DNA of 64,000 nucleotides, taken from the NCBI GenBank assembly GCA_002050165.1, contig MWSW01000008.1:21934-85933 (forward strand), in the 5' to 3' direction. This document shows positions 9,504 through 19,351 of this stretch, one piece after another. The notes beneath the pieces are model-generated. The model was not told where the DNA came from. It saw only the letters and a list, made by a program, of their open reading frames with translations, and did not search any database. Source of the DNA: Candidatus Tepidiaquacellales bacterium OLB4/UTCHB1 (GTDB lineage Bacteria; Bacteroidota; Ignavibacteria; Tepidaquicellales; Tepidaquicellaceae). The position numbers and the translations under genes are program-made. Every line of letters starts with the position of its first letter. The stretch's first letter is position 1.

Positions 9504-11279
9504 ATGAAAAAAATAATTTTATTAATTCTACTTTTTCCAGTGCTGATTTATGCGCAAAGTCCGTTTGGTGAAATTGTTGTTACAACCAGATTATCCGAAA
9601 CATACTACGATAAAAACGGAAATATTCTCACCGGTAAAGGTGTAGTTGTTGGTGATGTGGATTCGGGAGTTGATGTTTTTCATCCTATGTTCTTTTTTGC
9701 TGACGGTGGGAAATACGAATGGATAGACGTAGAATCAGATGGAAAGTTTACGCAGGGAATAGATGGTATCGACTTTAACGGTAATAATGTTATTGATGCA
9801 AATGAACAATTAAGGATATTAAAAATGCGGGATGAGACCTGGGGGATGCTTGGACCATCGTCTGCTTCTTTCACAATTGATAAGGATTTTCTTTATTTAG
9901 ATGCAAACGGCAATGGTTACCGTGATTACGGGCCTAAATCTGGTTTCAAAGAAAGCGATCCAACTTATGGTGAATTATTGTTTATTGCTATTGATGAAAA
10001 TGATAATAAACGTTTAGATGTACAGGAAACCCTGATTGCTCTCAAAACATCAAAAATCAGAGCGGTAAGAGAAAAGGATGGTAATATCAGGCGCCGGGGA
10101 ATTGACCTTATTGAAACCGAACCGGATTCTGTTTCTCACGGTACCGGTGTTGCAGGAATCGTAATGGGTGGACACTACGGAGTACAAAGAATTCACGGAA
10201 TTGCTCCTGATGCAGAAATGGTTTTTGCAAATATTAAATATGAATATACGCCCAGATTTGTCAGAAATTTTCCTGACCTGATTAATTTTTTAATTGATGA
10301 AGAAGTTAACGTAATCTTAATTGAAGACGGCGAATGGGGTTGGGAGTTTATGGATGGTTCAACAATGGAAGAGCAAATGCTGAACGAATATGTCCGGAAC
10401 GGTAAGGTTGTAATTGGTGGCGCTGGAAACCTTGCTGGTGCAAATATGCACCTGAAGGATACTTTGAAATCAGGAGAAAAGAAATCTTACAGTATTACTT
10501 GTCCGGAAATGTCGGAAGGAAAAATTAACGATGGTGTGTTTACTTCATTCATTTGGACTGACAAAGACAATTTCATTTCATTTCAGATTGAAACCCCTGA
10601 TGGAAATAAAACTCCGTTATTGACCAAAGGCAGTGAAATAATAGAAACGGGTAAGTATAATATCATTTATTCCCGTGATGTATCACAAAAGGGTACAGTA
10701 ATGTTTAGATTCGGCTTTTCGAGGAGCGATTCAGGGAGCGTTGAAGGAAACTGGACGTTCGATGTTACTTCAGAGAAAGTTCAAACGATTAACGGATATG
10801 TTGTGGATGTTTCTCAATCGTGGGCTGGAAACTCTCATTGGAACGAATACACGACAGATGAGACGACGGTAACTTTTCCGTGCACTGGAGATAGTGTAAT
10901 AGCTGTTGGTGCATATACTGTAAACTTTCCATTTAGTTTTGATGAAGAAATTAACGACCTCTCGTATTACAGCGGAAGGGGATATAACATTACAGGGAAA
11001 ATAGGTCCGGAGATTACAGCGCCCGGACATTCTACATTTTCACTATCTCCAAACAACGGCATAACAATTTTCAGTGGTACGAGTTCTGCTGCGCCACACG
11101 TTGTCGGTGCAGTTTGTTTATTGCTGCAATATGAACCGACGTTAAATCAGTCAGAGATAAAAGAAATACTCTTTAGTTCAGCAACACAAGATAAATTTAC
11201 AGGTGAAGTACCGAACAGTTCATGGGGCTGGGGAAAACTGAACATAGAAGCAGCATTAAAAATGTTAAAAAATAAATAA
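9504..11279 (+). CDS. Exported subtilisin-like serine protease (S8)
   Basis: This 591-residue protein has a clear signal peptide (residues 1-18, cleavage near YAQ-SP). The catalytic triad is visible: Asp53 in DVDSGVD, His212 in SHGTGVAG and Ser527 in GTSSAAPH, with the oxyanion Asn309 in GGAGNLAG. About 150 residues separate Asp and His, and they hold Asp/Asn-rich, calcium-site-like stretches (DFNGNNVIDANE, DANGNGY). A jelly-roll-like insert lies between Asn309 and Ser527. Unlike other secreted proteins in this window, it has no C-terminal T9SS sorting domain, so it is probably periplasmic or released by another route. Confidence 0.9.
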   Translation: MKKIILLILLFPVLIYAQSPFGEIVVTTRLSETYYDKNGNILTGKGVVVGDVDSGVDVFHPMFFFADGGKYEWIDVESDGKFTQGIDGIDFNGNNVIDANEQLRILKMRDETWGMLGPSSASFTIDKDFLYLDANGNGYRDYGPKSGFKESDPTYGELLFIAIDENDNKRLDVQETLIALKTSKIRAVREKDGNIRRRGIDLIETEPDSVSHGTGVAGIVMGGHYGVQRIHGIAPDAEMVFANIKYEYTPRFVRNFPDLINFLIDEEVNVILIEDGEWGWEFMDGSTMEEQMLNEYVRNGKVVIGGAGNLAGANMHLKDTLKSGEKKSYSITCPEMSEGKINDGVFTSFIWTDKDNFISFQIETPDGNKTPLLTKGSEIIETGKYNIIYSRDVSQKGTVMFRFGFSRSDSGSVEGNWTFDVTSEKVQTINGYVVDVSQSWAGNSHWNEYTTDETTVTFPCTGDSVIAVGAYTVNFPFSFDEEINDLSYYSGRGYNITGKIGPEITAPGHSTFSLSPNNGITIFSGTSSAAPHVVGAVCLLLQYEPTLNQSEIKEILFSSATQDKFTGEVPNSSWGWGKLNIEAALKMLKNK

Positions 11280-11439
11280 GACTAATTGAAAAACTTTATT
11301 TTGCAAAAATAATTTTTTGGGAATAGTTTTACTGATATAATCACGACCTCTGAAAACCCGTACCAGTAAAGGGATTCCAGAAGTTTTGTTTTTTTAAAAA
11401 AGAAACCGTTACATACTGAAAGAAAAAATTAAAATCAAT

Positions 11440-11474
11440 TTGATTTATTTAAAAAATAATTATTGTTATTTTTG
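11440..11474 (+). promoter_or_regulatory. Candidate Bacteroidota-type promoter for the Lys/Ala-rich protein
   Basis: A TTG at 11440-11442 (-33 element) and TATTTTTG at 11467-11474 (the TAnnTTTG -7 element) lie upstream of the repeat protein. The 24-nt spacing is at the long end of what is usual. The -7 match is exact, and the inferred start would leave a leader of roughly 25 nt before ATG 11507. Confidence 0.4.
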
Positions 11475-11506
11475 TATTGCTTTTACCATTAAATAAAGGA
11501 GAAAAA

Positions 11507-11674
11507 ATGGCTAAAAAAGCAGCGCCTAAAAAAAAGGTAGCGCCTAAAAAAAAGGCAGCACCTAAAAAGAAAGCAGCTCCTAAGAAGAAAGCAGCTCCTA
11601 AGAAGAAAGCTGCACCTAAGAAGAAAGCTGCACCTAAGAAGAAAACCACCGCTAAAAAAACGGCAAAGAAATAA
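11507..11674 (+). CDS. Small histone H1-like Lys/Ala/Pro repeat protein
   Basis: I chose ATG 11507 because AAAGGAG lies just upstream; an upstream in-frame start at 11477 would add residues unlike the rest. The 55-residue product is MAKK, then seven AAPKKK-type hexapeptides (the second is VAPKKK), then a TTAKKTAKK tail. Such tails resemble eukaryotic histone H1 C-termini and the basic extensions of bacterial HU and Hc1 proteins, so DNA or RNA binding in the cytoplasm is likely. It stands alone without a folded domain and is followed by a terminator, which suggests a separate, probably well-expressed transcript. Confidence 0.75.
   Translation: MAKKAAPKKKVAPKKKAAPKKKAAPKKKAAPKKKAAPKKKAAPKKKTTAKKTAKK
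11519..11644 (+). repeat. Seven tandem 18-bp coding repeats
   Basis: Seven in-frame 18-bp units each encode A/V-A-P-K-K-K. Copies near the 5' end use AAA-rich lysine codons and later copies use AAG. Neighbouring units are nearly identical (GCAGCTCCTAAGAAGAAA type), so the copy number could change by slippage without breaking the frame. Confidence 0.85.
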
Positions 11675-11756
11675 TATGCCCCGGAACTTTTTAACTTCAT
11701 CTGAAATATGTGAACAAGGTTTTTGATTCGGCAAGCGGTTGTAGGTTGAAGAAGTG

Positions 11757-11787
11757 AACCGGCAGTCATTGGCTGCCGGTTTTTTTA
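11757..11787 (+). terminator. Intrinsic terminator
   Basis: A perfect 9-bp stem AACCGGCAG / CTGCCGGTT (11757-11765 and 11773-11781) with a 7-nt loop runs into a T-tract. It ends the transcript of the Lys/Ala-rich repeat protein. Confidence 0.85.
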
Positions 11788-12020
11788 TAACATGTTCAAA
11801 CTGAATATTAACTACTACAATGATAATGTTAACTGAAAAGATAAAATCATCCGGAGAATTAATGTTCACCTAAAAAGGATTTAATCTTTTTTTAAAAAAT
11901 ATGAAACCTTCCGAAAATTTTATCGAAATATTACCTGGTTCTTGTTGATAGTAAAACTAATAATTTTTAATTTTGTAAACGCAAGTTATCCACGAACCCA
12001 AATATGCAGATGCTATAAAA

Positions 12021-12137
12021 ATGAAAATAATTTTAACCGAAAATATAGTCTTCACACCGATAGTGGTAATAGAAGTATATGAAGATAATTTTATCCGGTC
12101 AGTTCCGTGGGTTAAACGGAGGAATGTAAAGATGTAA
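12021..12137 (+). CDS. Possible small ORF, 38 residues
   Basis: ATG 12021 opens a frame that ends at TAA 12135-12137, 25 bp before a terminator. The product starts MKIILTENIVFTPIVV and ends in a basic stretch. No ribosome-binding site is obvious and I know no homologue. The only support is its position directly before a terminator; a non-coding RNA could explain that equally well. Confidence 0.2.
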   Translation: MKIILTENIVFTPIVVIEVYEDNFIRSVPWVKRRNVKM

Positions 12138-12162
12138 TACCCCTTAGTTTTAGAATTTTAAT

Positions 12163-12198
12163 AACCGCGGATCAAATTTAGATTCGCGGTTTTTTTTT
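12163..12198 (+). terminator. Intrinsic terminator
   Basis: A stem of AACCGCG (12163-12169) and CGCGGTT (12185-12191), with partial pairing inside the loop, is followed by an uninterrupted run of T. It lies 45 bp before the ABC exporter start and insulates that operon from upstream transcription. Confidence 0.8.
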
Positions 12199-12242
12199 CA
12201 GGAATTATTATTTGTTATCAATTTTATTCAAGTTTACTTTCG

Positions 12243-14093
12243 ATGGAAAATGTAAAGAAACTTTTTCAGCTACTCGATAAATGGAAGCATAACTACGTTT
12301 TTGCATCAGTGCTGCTTATAATCGCAACGGCAATAAGAATGCTTGAACCGAAAGTATTGCAAGTTACAGTTGACAAAATTGTAGCATATTTTACAGTAAG
12401 TTCTGATTCGTATAAAGGTGGTACGGGGATGATTACGACATTATTTAATTCTATGCTTCCCGAGCTACGCACGGACAATCTGCATATTATTTTAATTTGG
12501 TTAGGTTTGATTTTTCTTTTTATTTCATTGCTACGGGGAGTCTTTACATTTTCGTCAAGCGCCATATCAGCATCGTCAACCGAAAAGGCGATAAAGAAAC
12601 TTCGTGACAGGTTGTTCTCTCACTTACAGGCATTACCGTTAGCTTATCATTCAAAAACACCTACCGGTGAGCTTATACAACGTTGTACAGGTGATGTTGA
12701 AACGGTAAGGAAATTTGCTTCGATTCAGGTTGTTGACGTTCTTCGGCTACTTACGATTTTTATCGCTGCATTTATTATGATGTATGGCATAAATATTATC
12801 TATTCATTAATTGCAGTTGCACTTGTCCCGGTTATTGCAGTTGGGTCGGTTATATTTTTTAAAAAGGAAAGTGAAATATGGACTAAGCACGAAAAAGAGC
12901 AGGATAAATTGTCAATAATAGTACAAGAAAATCTTTCGGGAATTAGAGTGGTGAAAGCATTTGCAAAAGAGAAATATGAAATTGAAAAATTCACAAATCA
13001 AAATGAAACCAAACGCCAATGGGGAATAAAATTATTGAAACTTCATGCATTCTTTTGGCCATTCTCGGATTTCTTAGTGTACACGCAAATGTCAATCTCG
13101 GTTTTCGCGGGTGCATATTTCGCACTGAACGGAGTAATAACAGTCGGCGAGCTTACTGCATTTTATTCCTATGCAATGCTTGTAACCTGGCCCTTGAGAA
13201 GAGTCGGACAAGTCGTTGCAGAAATGGGAATGACAACGGTTGCAATAAAGAGAATCTTTTCAATACTGGATTTTCAGGCGGAAGACCGTACAGGTATTAA
13301 TGAGAATGGTTACGGTAAACTGAAAGGTGAGATTGAATTCCGGAATATTTCATTCAGATATCCTGATGGTAACGAAAAACATGTACTGAACGATATTAGT
13401 TTTAAAATAAAACCGGGTGAAAAAATCGCACTGCTTGGACCTTCAGGTTCAGGGAAATCAACGATTATATCCTTATTGATGAGATTTTTTGAACCGGATG
13501 AAGGTGAAATTTTACTCGATGGAAAATCTTTGAAATTGTATTCAAAAGAGTTGCTAAGAAATAGAATTGGTGTGGTGTTGCAAAAGCCGTTCCTCTTTTC
13601 AAGGACATTGAAAGAAAATATTGCTTACGGCAATCCGTCATCACACATAGATGAAGTAATTGATGCAGCAAAAGCTGCAAAGATACACGATGTAATAACC
13701 GAAATCTTTCCGCAGTCGTATGAAACAGTTGTCGGTGAAAAAGGAGTTACTTTATCGGGTGGACAGAAACAACGCGTTTCTATTGCAAGAACTTTGCTCA
13801 CTGATCCGGATATATTTGTTCTGGATGACTCTACATCTGCAGTCGATACAGAGACAGAGTTCGAAATTCAAAAAGCTCTTGCTGAGATTATGAAAAATAA
13901 AACCTCGTTTGTTATTGCACACAGAATTACATCCATTCAGAATTGCGACCGGATTATTGTACTCGACAAAGGAAAAGTAATTGAACAAGGAACACAAAAG
14001 GATTTACTATCAATAGACGGATTTTTTAAAAAGATTTACAACCTACAGGTGTTAATTGAGGAAGAAATTGAAAACGAGATAAAACAAGGATAA
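12243..14093 (+). CDS. Heterodimeric ABC exporter, subunit with degenerate catalytic site
   Basis: This 616-residue half-transporter has an N-terminal six-helix membrane domain (about 18-330) fused to an ATPase domain. It has Walker A GPSGSGKST (399-407), a canonical LSGGQ signature (504-508) and Walker B ending VLDD. Asp529 therefore stands where the catalytic Glu is expected. That substitution marks the non-catalytic site of heterodimeric exporters such as TM287/288, LmrCD and BmrCD. Its partner starts 2 bp after the stop. The substrate is unknown; lipids or hydrophobic drugs are usual for the family. Confidence 0.9.
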   Translation: MENVKKLFQLLDKWKHNYVFASVLLIIATAIRMLEPKVLQVTVDKIVAYFTVSSDSYKGGTGMITTLFNSMLPELRTDNLHIILIWLGLIFLFISLLRGVFTFSSSAISASSTEKAIKKLRDRLFSHLQALPLAYHSKTPTGELIQRCTGDVETVRKFASIQVVDVLRLLTIFIAAFIMMYGINIIYSLIAVALVPVIAVGSVIFFKKESEIWTKHEKEQDKLSIIVQENLSGIRVVKAFAKEKYEIEKFTNQNETKRQWGIKLLKLHAFFWPFSDFLVYTQMSISVFAGAYFALNGVITVGELTAFYSYAMLVTWPLRRVGQVVAEMGMTTVAIKRIFSILDFQAEDRTGINENGYGKLKGEIEFRNISFRYPDGNEKHVLNDISFKIKPGEKIALLGPSGSGKSTIISLLMRFFEPDEGEILLDGKSLKLYSKELLRNRIGVVLQKPFLFSRTLKENIAYGNPSSHIDEVIDAAKAAKIHDVITEIFPQSYETVVGEKGVTLSGGQKQRVSIARTLLTDPDIFVLDDSTSAVDTETEFEIQKALAEIMKNKTSFVIAHRITSIQNCDRIIVLDKGKVIEQGTQKDLLSIDGFFKKIYNLQVLIEEEIENEIKQG

Positions 14094-14095
14094 AT

Positions 14096-15958
14096 ATGAG
14101 GCGATTTCAGGAAAAAAACTTTACAAATAAAGGCGCGCTCATCCCTTTTTTCAGGCGATTATTTGGTTATAGTCTCCGGTATAAAAAATGGTTGTTTGGG
14201 TTTATTGTATTCGTTTTAATTGTTGCTGCCGTTGAAGCCATTCTGCCGGTTATCTGGATGAAATTGATTGATAACGCGGTTATCCCTGCTGTTACCAGTT
14301 ATTTTGAAACGTCCAAATCCGGAATTTCACCAGATACTGACCTGACTATGGTATGGTACTATTCCGGGATTTACTTTATAATGGGTTTAGTGATTGCAAT
14401 TAGTGTTTACTTTTTTATTAACTTTGCCGGAAGGGTACAGGAATTCGTAATGTACGATATAAGGCAGGATTTATTTAACAAATTGCAGAGTTTATCATTT
14501 TCATTTTACGATAAATCTGCAGTTGGTTGGTTAATGTCTAGGATAACTTCAGATTCAAATAAAGTAACGGAATTAATTTCATGGGGGATGATAGAAGCGA
14601 TCTGGGGATTTGGTATGATAGTGTTCTGTGTATCTGCAATGTTTATTTTTAACTGGAAACTCGCTCTGGTAGTACTGTTAACAATTCCCGTGTTAGTATT
14701 GATTTCTCTGCGCATAAGAATGCTAATTTTGAAATATTCACGTGAGTCAAGAAAATTCAACAGTGAAATCACAGCAAGTTTTAATGAAAATATTACCGGA
14801 GTAGAAGTTAACAAAAGCATGGTGCAGGAGCAAAGGGCTTCGGTTGAGTTCAATTCATTGAGCGAGAAGATGAGAATATCGTCTTACAAATCCGAGTTCT
14901 TTTCAGCACTTTATACTCCGCTTGTAATATTTGGTGGTTCGGTAGCTGCTGCTATTGTGATTTATTGGGGCGGTAGTATGGCATTGGATTTCCCACCGGA
15001 AATTTCAATTGGTGCCCTTGCTGCTTTCTTTGGTTACGCTACGTTGATTTATGAACCGATACTTGATATCTCAAGGTTTTATGCGCAGGCGCAAGGTTGC
15101 ATTTCAGCAGGTGAACGAATATTCTCTTTGATTGATACAAGTGTTTCTGTACTCGATAAACCGGGAGCAACAGATTTCAAAGATATTAGAGGAAAGATAG
15201 AATTTAAAAATGTTTCTTTTCATTACGAGAAAGGAAAACCGGTATTAAAGAATATCAACTTTATAATTGAAGCAGGTCAATCAATTGCTCTTGTTGGAGA
15301 AACCGGTGGCGGCAAATCTACCATTATAAACTTGATTTGCAGATTTTATGAACCAATTTCCGGAGTTATTAAAGTTGATGGTGAAGATTACATGGATAAA
15401 ACAATTGAAAGCCTGCGCAGACGGATTGGTGTTGTACTTCAAACGCCTCATCTTTTTAGCGGAACGATAATGGAAAACATAAAATATTCGAACTCCAATG
15501 CATCAGGCGATGATGTAATACGGGCTTTAAAGTTCATAAGCGCAGATGACTTTATTCCCAGACTTAATGAACAGGTTGGTGAGGGCGGTGAAAATCTTTC
15601 TATGGGCGAAAAACAAATCGTTTCGTTTGCGAGAGCTGTACTTGCAAATCCGGCGATTTTTATCATGGACGAGGCTACATCTTCAATTGATACATTAACC
15701 GAAGCGAGAATTCAAAACAGCATTCACGAAATAATAAAGGGGAGGACTTCAATTATTATTGCGCACAGATTATCTACAATCAAAAACTGCAACAGAATTC
15801 TCATTGTTCAAAACGGAGAAATAGTTGAAGACGGTAGCCATAGGCAACTTATGATAAAGAAAGGCAAATATTATAATTTATACACGAAACAGCTAAGGGA
15901 GCAACGCGAAAAAGAATTATTTGAAAGCGATAATACAAACACTGCGTTGGTTCAATGA
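14096..15958 (+). CDS. Heterodimeric ABC exporter, catalytically intact subunit
   Basis: This 620-residue half-transporter has a membrane domain followed by an ATPase domain with Walker A GETGGGKST (401-409) and an intact catalytic Glu526 in IMDEATSS. Its signature is degenerate, LSMGE (501-505) rather than LSGGQ. In the predicted dimer this aberrant signature pairs with the Asp529 site of the neighbour, while its own Walker motifs pair with the neighbour's LSGGQ, giving one dead and one live ATP site. The 2-bp spacing and complementary defects make the pairing convincing. Confidence 0.9.
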   Translation: MRRFQEKNFTNKGALIPFFRRLFGYSLRYKKWLFGFIVFVLIVAAVEAILPVIWMKLIDNAVIPAVTSYFETSKSGISPDTDLTMVWYYSGIYFIMGLVIAISVYFFINFAGRVQEFVMYDIRQDLFNKLQSLSFSFYDKSAVGWLMSRITSDSNKVTELISWGMIEAIWGFGMIVFCVSAMFIFNWKLALVVLLTIPVLVLISLRIRMLILKYSRESRKFNSEITASFNENITGVEVNKSMVQEQRASVEFNSLSEKMRISSYKSEFFSALYTPLVIFGGSVAAAIVIYWGGSMALDFPPEISIGALAAFFGYATLIYEPILDISRFYAQAQGCISAGERIFSLIDTSVSVLDKPGATDFKDIRGKIEFKNVSFHYEKGKPVLKNINFIIEAGQSIALVGETGGGKSTIINLICRFYEPISGVIKVDGEDYMDKTIESLRRRIGVVLQTPHLFSGTIMENIKYSNSNASGDDVIRALKFISADDFIPRLNEQVGEGGENLSMGEKQIVSFARAVLANPAIFIMDEATSSIDTLTEARIQNSIHEIIKGRTSIIIAHRLSTIKNCNRILIVQNGEIVEDGSHRQLMIKKGKYYNLYTKQLREQREKELFESDNTNTALVQ

Positions 15959-16048
15959 TTTTTTTAACATAGCTTAAAACGTGTTGTTGAAAAAAAGTAA
16001 AATATTACAGTAAACTCAAAAAACATAAAAACTACAAACTGATAAATT

Positions 16049-19000
16049 ATGAATCAAAAAGGTTACTATCGTTATCCTTGTGTCAATGGATCGACTGTTG
16101 TATTTGTATCAGAAGACGACCTTTGGCAGGTGCCGATATCAGGCGGTCGGGCAATAAGGTTAACAAATGTATTAAGCGATGTTTTAAATCCGTTGATTTC
16201 TGAAGATGGGAAATGGATTGCTTACACGGGTAGGGACGAAGGGAACAGTGAAATATATTTAATGCCATTTGGCGGCGGCGTAAGCGAGAGAATAACTTTT
16301 TTTGGAATGAGTTCCTTTCCGGTTACATGGAAGAAAAACAAGCTGATATTCAGGAGCAACTATGGACAGGCGTTTCCCTCTGTTTACGAACTTTACGAAA
16401 TGGACATAGAATCGAAGGAATTTAAAAAACTCAAATTTGGAGAAGCGACGCAAATAGCTTTTAACGGAAATGTTACTTTAATAGGAAGGAATATTGGTGA
16501 TCCAGCAAAGTGGAAAAGGTACAGGGGCGGAACCGCAGGTCACCTTTGGATTGATAGGAACGGTAACGGAGTGTTTAAAAGATTTCTTCAACATATTAAC
16601 GGTAATATTGCCGGGACAATGTTAATCGGTACGAATGCATATTTTGTTTCTGACCATGAAGGAATTGCAAATCTTTACAGTTCAGATCTGAGCGGGAAGA
16701 GAATTCAAAAACTAACCGAACACAAAAAGTATTACGTAAGGAACGCACACACCGACGGTAAATTTATTGTCTATCATGCCGGCGGAGACCTCTTCAGATA
16801 CGATGTGAATAATAATAAAAGTGAAATTATTGAAATTGATTATCGCGGAGGCAGGAAACAACTTAGCAGAAAATTCCATAACGCGATAAATTACCTGACA
16901 GACTTTTCAGTTTCAAACGATGGAAGTTCGCTGACGATAAATTCGCGTGGAAAAAGTTTCTCATTTGGAAACTGGAATGGTGCGGTAGTTCAGCATGGAT
17001 CAAGGGCAGCTGTTCGATATAAATGTACAAACTTTCTTAATGACGGAAAGAGGATTGTTACCGTATCAGACGAAAGTGGCGAATACAAACTCGAGGTTTA
17101 CAACCTTAAAAATCCTCAAAATGCTAAGAGGTTTGAAAAAATTGATATTGGAATTCCGGGTAAGATGAAAATTAATCCCCAAAGGGATGAACTTATCTTA
17201 TCGAACCACCGGAGTGAATTAATCTGGGTTGATTTGAAAACCGGAGCTTCAAAACTTGTTACAAAAAATATTTATAAACCTATAGATGATTTCGATTGGT
17301 CACCGGACGGAAACTGGATAGCTTATGCATCATCAACTTCTATAAGAGATTCTGTGATTTTCCTTTACGACTTACAGAATGAAAAGTCACATCAGGTAAC
17401 CAACAAAGTTTTATCAGATTATAATCCAGTCTTTGATCCGGAAGGGAATTACCTTTATTTTATATCAACGCGCGTGTTCGACCCTGTTTACGATACGACA
17501 CATTTTGATCTAGGTTTCCCTATGTCGTTTAGGTTGTATGCGCTTGTACTTTCAAAAGATGTAAACCCCCCTTTTCTAAGTAAACCAAAGCCAATATTAG
17601 ATGAAGATAAATCCGTTAATCCTGATCATGACAAAGGTTCATCGGGATTTAAAGTTGATTTAGAAGGTATTACCGATCGGATAGTTGCATTTCCGTTAGG
17701 TGACGCGCTTTATTCAAATCTTGTCGCCGCAAAGGGAAAACTTTTTTATCTTGTTGATACTATCAAAGGCTCGCTTAATACTTCGTGGGCTTCTCAAAAT
17801 GGAGGTGACGTAACAACTTCGCTGTATAGTTTTGATTTCGAGGAAGGGAAACAAAAGCAGGTATTCGAACGGGTTGAAGATTTAACCATCTCCGGTAACA
17901 AAAATGCACTATTGGTTAAAATGGATAAAGAACTAAGGTTATTGAAATGTACAAAGAATGCTCCGGAATATACGAAAGAGCGCGACGGATATTCTGAAAC
18001 TAATGGATGGATTGACCTCTCCAGAGTTAACCTTGAGATTAATTATCCGGACGAATGGCGACAAATGTTCAAGGAAGCATGGCGATTGCAACGGGAGTAT
18101 TTCTGGAATCAGGATATGCAAAACATTGATTGGATCAACGTTTTCGACAACTATTACCCTCTGGTTGACCGGCTTGGTTCAAGAGGTGAATTTTCCGATT
18201 TGATCTGGGAAATGCAGGGTGAATTGGGCACTTCACATGCATATGAAATAGGTGGAGAGTACAGAATGTCGCCGGTTTATAAACACGGATTCCTTGGTGT
18301 TGATATTAATTACGACAATAAAACAGATTCATACACAATTGAAAATATTGTAAAAGGTGATGCGTGGAGCGAAAAAGATACAGCGCCGTTTATGAGGCCC
18401 GGCACTAATATTTCTACGGGAATGAAGATTGTAGAGGTTGACGGAGTGCGTACCGACAGGAAAACTCATCCATTCAGCCGGCTAACAAACCTTGCCGGTA
18501 AGGAAATTGATCTTAAAATTTCTGATTCAGGCGGTAAAAATTTTAAAACCGTGAACATAAAAATTTGTTCAAATGAAACAGGTATCAGGTATCGTGATTG
18601 GGTTGAGAGAAATAAAAATTATGTTCACAGGAAAAGCAAGAATAAGGTTGGATATATACACATTCCGGATATGGGAGCGAGGGGATACTCCGAATTTCAT
18701 CGTTACTTTTTATCGGAGTTAAAATACGATGGACTTGTTATTGATGTAAGGTTCAACGGAGGCGGACACGTTTCACAGTTACTTCTGGAAAAACTTGCAA
18801 GGAAAAGAATTGGTTACGGAATACCGCGCTGGATGGAGGCAGAAGCGTATCCGGTTGATTCACCCGCCGGACCAATGGTTGCAATTACAAATGAAAAAGC
18901 CGGTTCAGACGGCGATATTTTTTCTCATGTCTTTAAATTAATGAAACTCGGAAAACTAATCGGTAAAAGAACATGGGGAGGTGTAGTCGGTATCTGGCCC

Positions 19001-19237
19001 CGCAATTGGTTGGTTGATGGTACTATCACCACCCAACCCGAGTTTTCTACCTGGTTCGTTGATGTTGGCTTTAAAATTGAAAATTACGGAGTCGAACCAG
19101 ATATTGAGATTGACATTAAACCGCAAGATTACGCTGATGGTAAAGACCCGCAACTGGAAAAGGCTATTGAAATAGTTCTTAAAGAAATTATTACCAAACC
19201 GGGTTTGAAGCCAGTTAAAATAAGTAATAAAAAATAA
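16049..19237 (+). CDS. Tricorn-type protease homologue (S41 family)
   Basis: This 1062-residue protein has no signal peptide. The first two thirds are WD40/TolB-like propeller blades (SEDDLWQVPISGG, SPDGNWIAYAS, DPEGNYLYFIS). A helical segment, a PDZ-like domain (FLGVDINYD ... GMKIVEVDGV, about 745-830) and an S41 protease domain follow. Ser953 in KAGSDGD is the probable nucleophile, preceded by DVRFNGGGH. The family's length and domain order fit. Archaeal tricorn degrades oligopeptides downstream of the proteasome; the bacterial role is less clear, perhaps cytosolic peptide turnover. Confidence 0.88.
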   Translation: MNQKGYYRYPCVNGSTVVFVSEDDLWQVPISGGRAIRLTNVLSDVLNPLISEDGKWIAYTGRDEGNSEIYLMPFGGGVSERITFFGMSSFPVTWKKNKLIFRSNYGQAFPSVYELYEMDIESKEFKKLKFGEATQIAFNGNVTLIGRNIGDPAKWKRYRGGTAGHLWIDRNGNGVFKRFLQHINGNIAGTMLIGTNAYFVSDHEGIANLYSSDLSGKRIQKLTEHKKYYVRNAHTDGKFIVYHAGGDLFRYDVNNNKSEIIEIDYRGGRKQLSRKFHNAINYLTDFSVSNDGSSLTINSRGKSFSFGNWNGAVVQHGSRAAVRYKCTNFLNDGKRIVTVSDESGEYKLEVYNLKNPQNAKRFEKIDIGIPGKMKINPQRDELILSNHRSELIWVDLKTGASKLVTKNIYKPIDDFDWSPDGNWIAYASSTSIRDSVIFLYDLQNEKSHQVTNKVLSDYNPVFDPEGNYLYFISTRVFDPVYDTTHFDLGFPMSFRLYALVLSKDVNPPFLSKPKPILDEDKSVNPDHDKGSSGFKVDLEGITDRIVAFPLGDALYSNLVAAKGKLFYLVDTIKGSLNTSWASQNGGDVTTSLYSFDFEEGKQKQVFERVEDLTISGNKNALLVKMDKELRLLKCTKNAPEYTKERDGYSETNGWIDLSRVNLEINYPDEWRQMFKEAWRLQREYFWNQDMQNIDWINVFDNYYPLVDRLGSRGEFSDLIWEMQGELGTSHAYEIGGEYRMSPVYKHGFLGVDINYDNKTDSYTIENIVKGDAWSEKDTAPFMRPGTNISTGMKIVEVDGVRTDRKTHPFSRLTNLAGKEIDLKISDSGGKNFKTVNIKICSNETGIRYRDWVERNKNYVHRKSKNKVGYIHIPDMGARGYSEFHRYFLSELKYDGLVIDVRFNGGGHVSQLLLEKLARKRIGYGIPRWMEAEAYPVDSPAGPMVAITNEKAGSDGDIFSHVFKLMKLGKLIGKRTWGGVVGIWPRNWLVDGTITTQPEFSTWFVDVGFKIENYGVEPDIEIDIKPQDYADGKDPQLEKAIEIVLKEIITKPGLKPVKISNKK

Positions 19238-19351
19238 ATTGCGATATTGAGATAACCTTTTAAGTTGGTTATATGAATGTTTTACGGCAACGAAAAAAAT
19301 AAAATCAAAAGATTTAAATGTATCAACAAATAAATTAATCACGCTCAAAGC

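Larger units (their letters stand above)
11675..12242. other. 568-bp intergenic region with two terminators and one possible small ORF
   Basis: Between the Lys/Ala-rich protein and the ABC exporter there are two strong terminators (11757-11787 and 12163-12198) and a 38-codon ORF (12021-12137). No tRNA-like or riboswitch-like structure was recognised. The second terminator must end a transcript starting within this region, which is the main reason to suspect a short gene or small RNA at about 11.9-12.16 kb. Confidence 0.6.

Noticed and set aside
11449..11869. Long minus-strand ORFs across the Lys/Ala repeat gene, rich in FLGAA or CSFLLR repeats
   Set aside because: They are antisense shadows of the 18-bp repeats; the plus strand has the ribosome-binding site and terminator.
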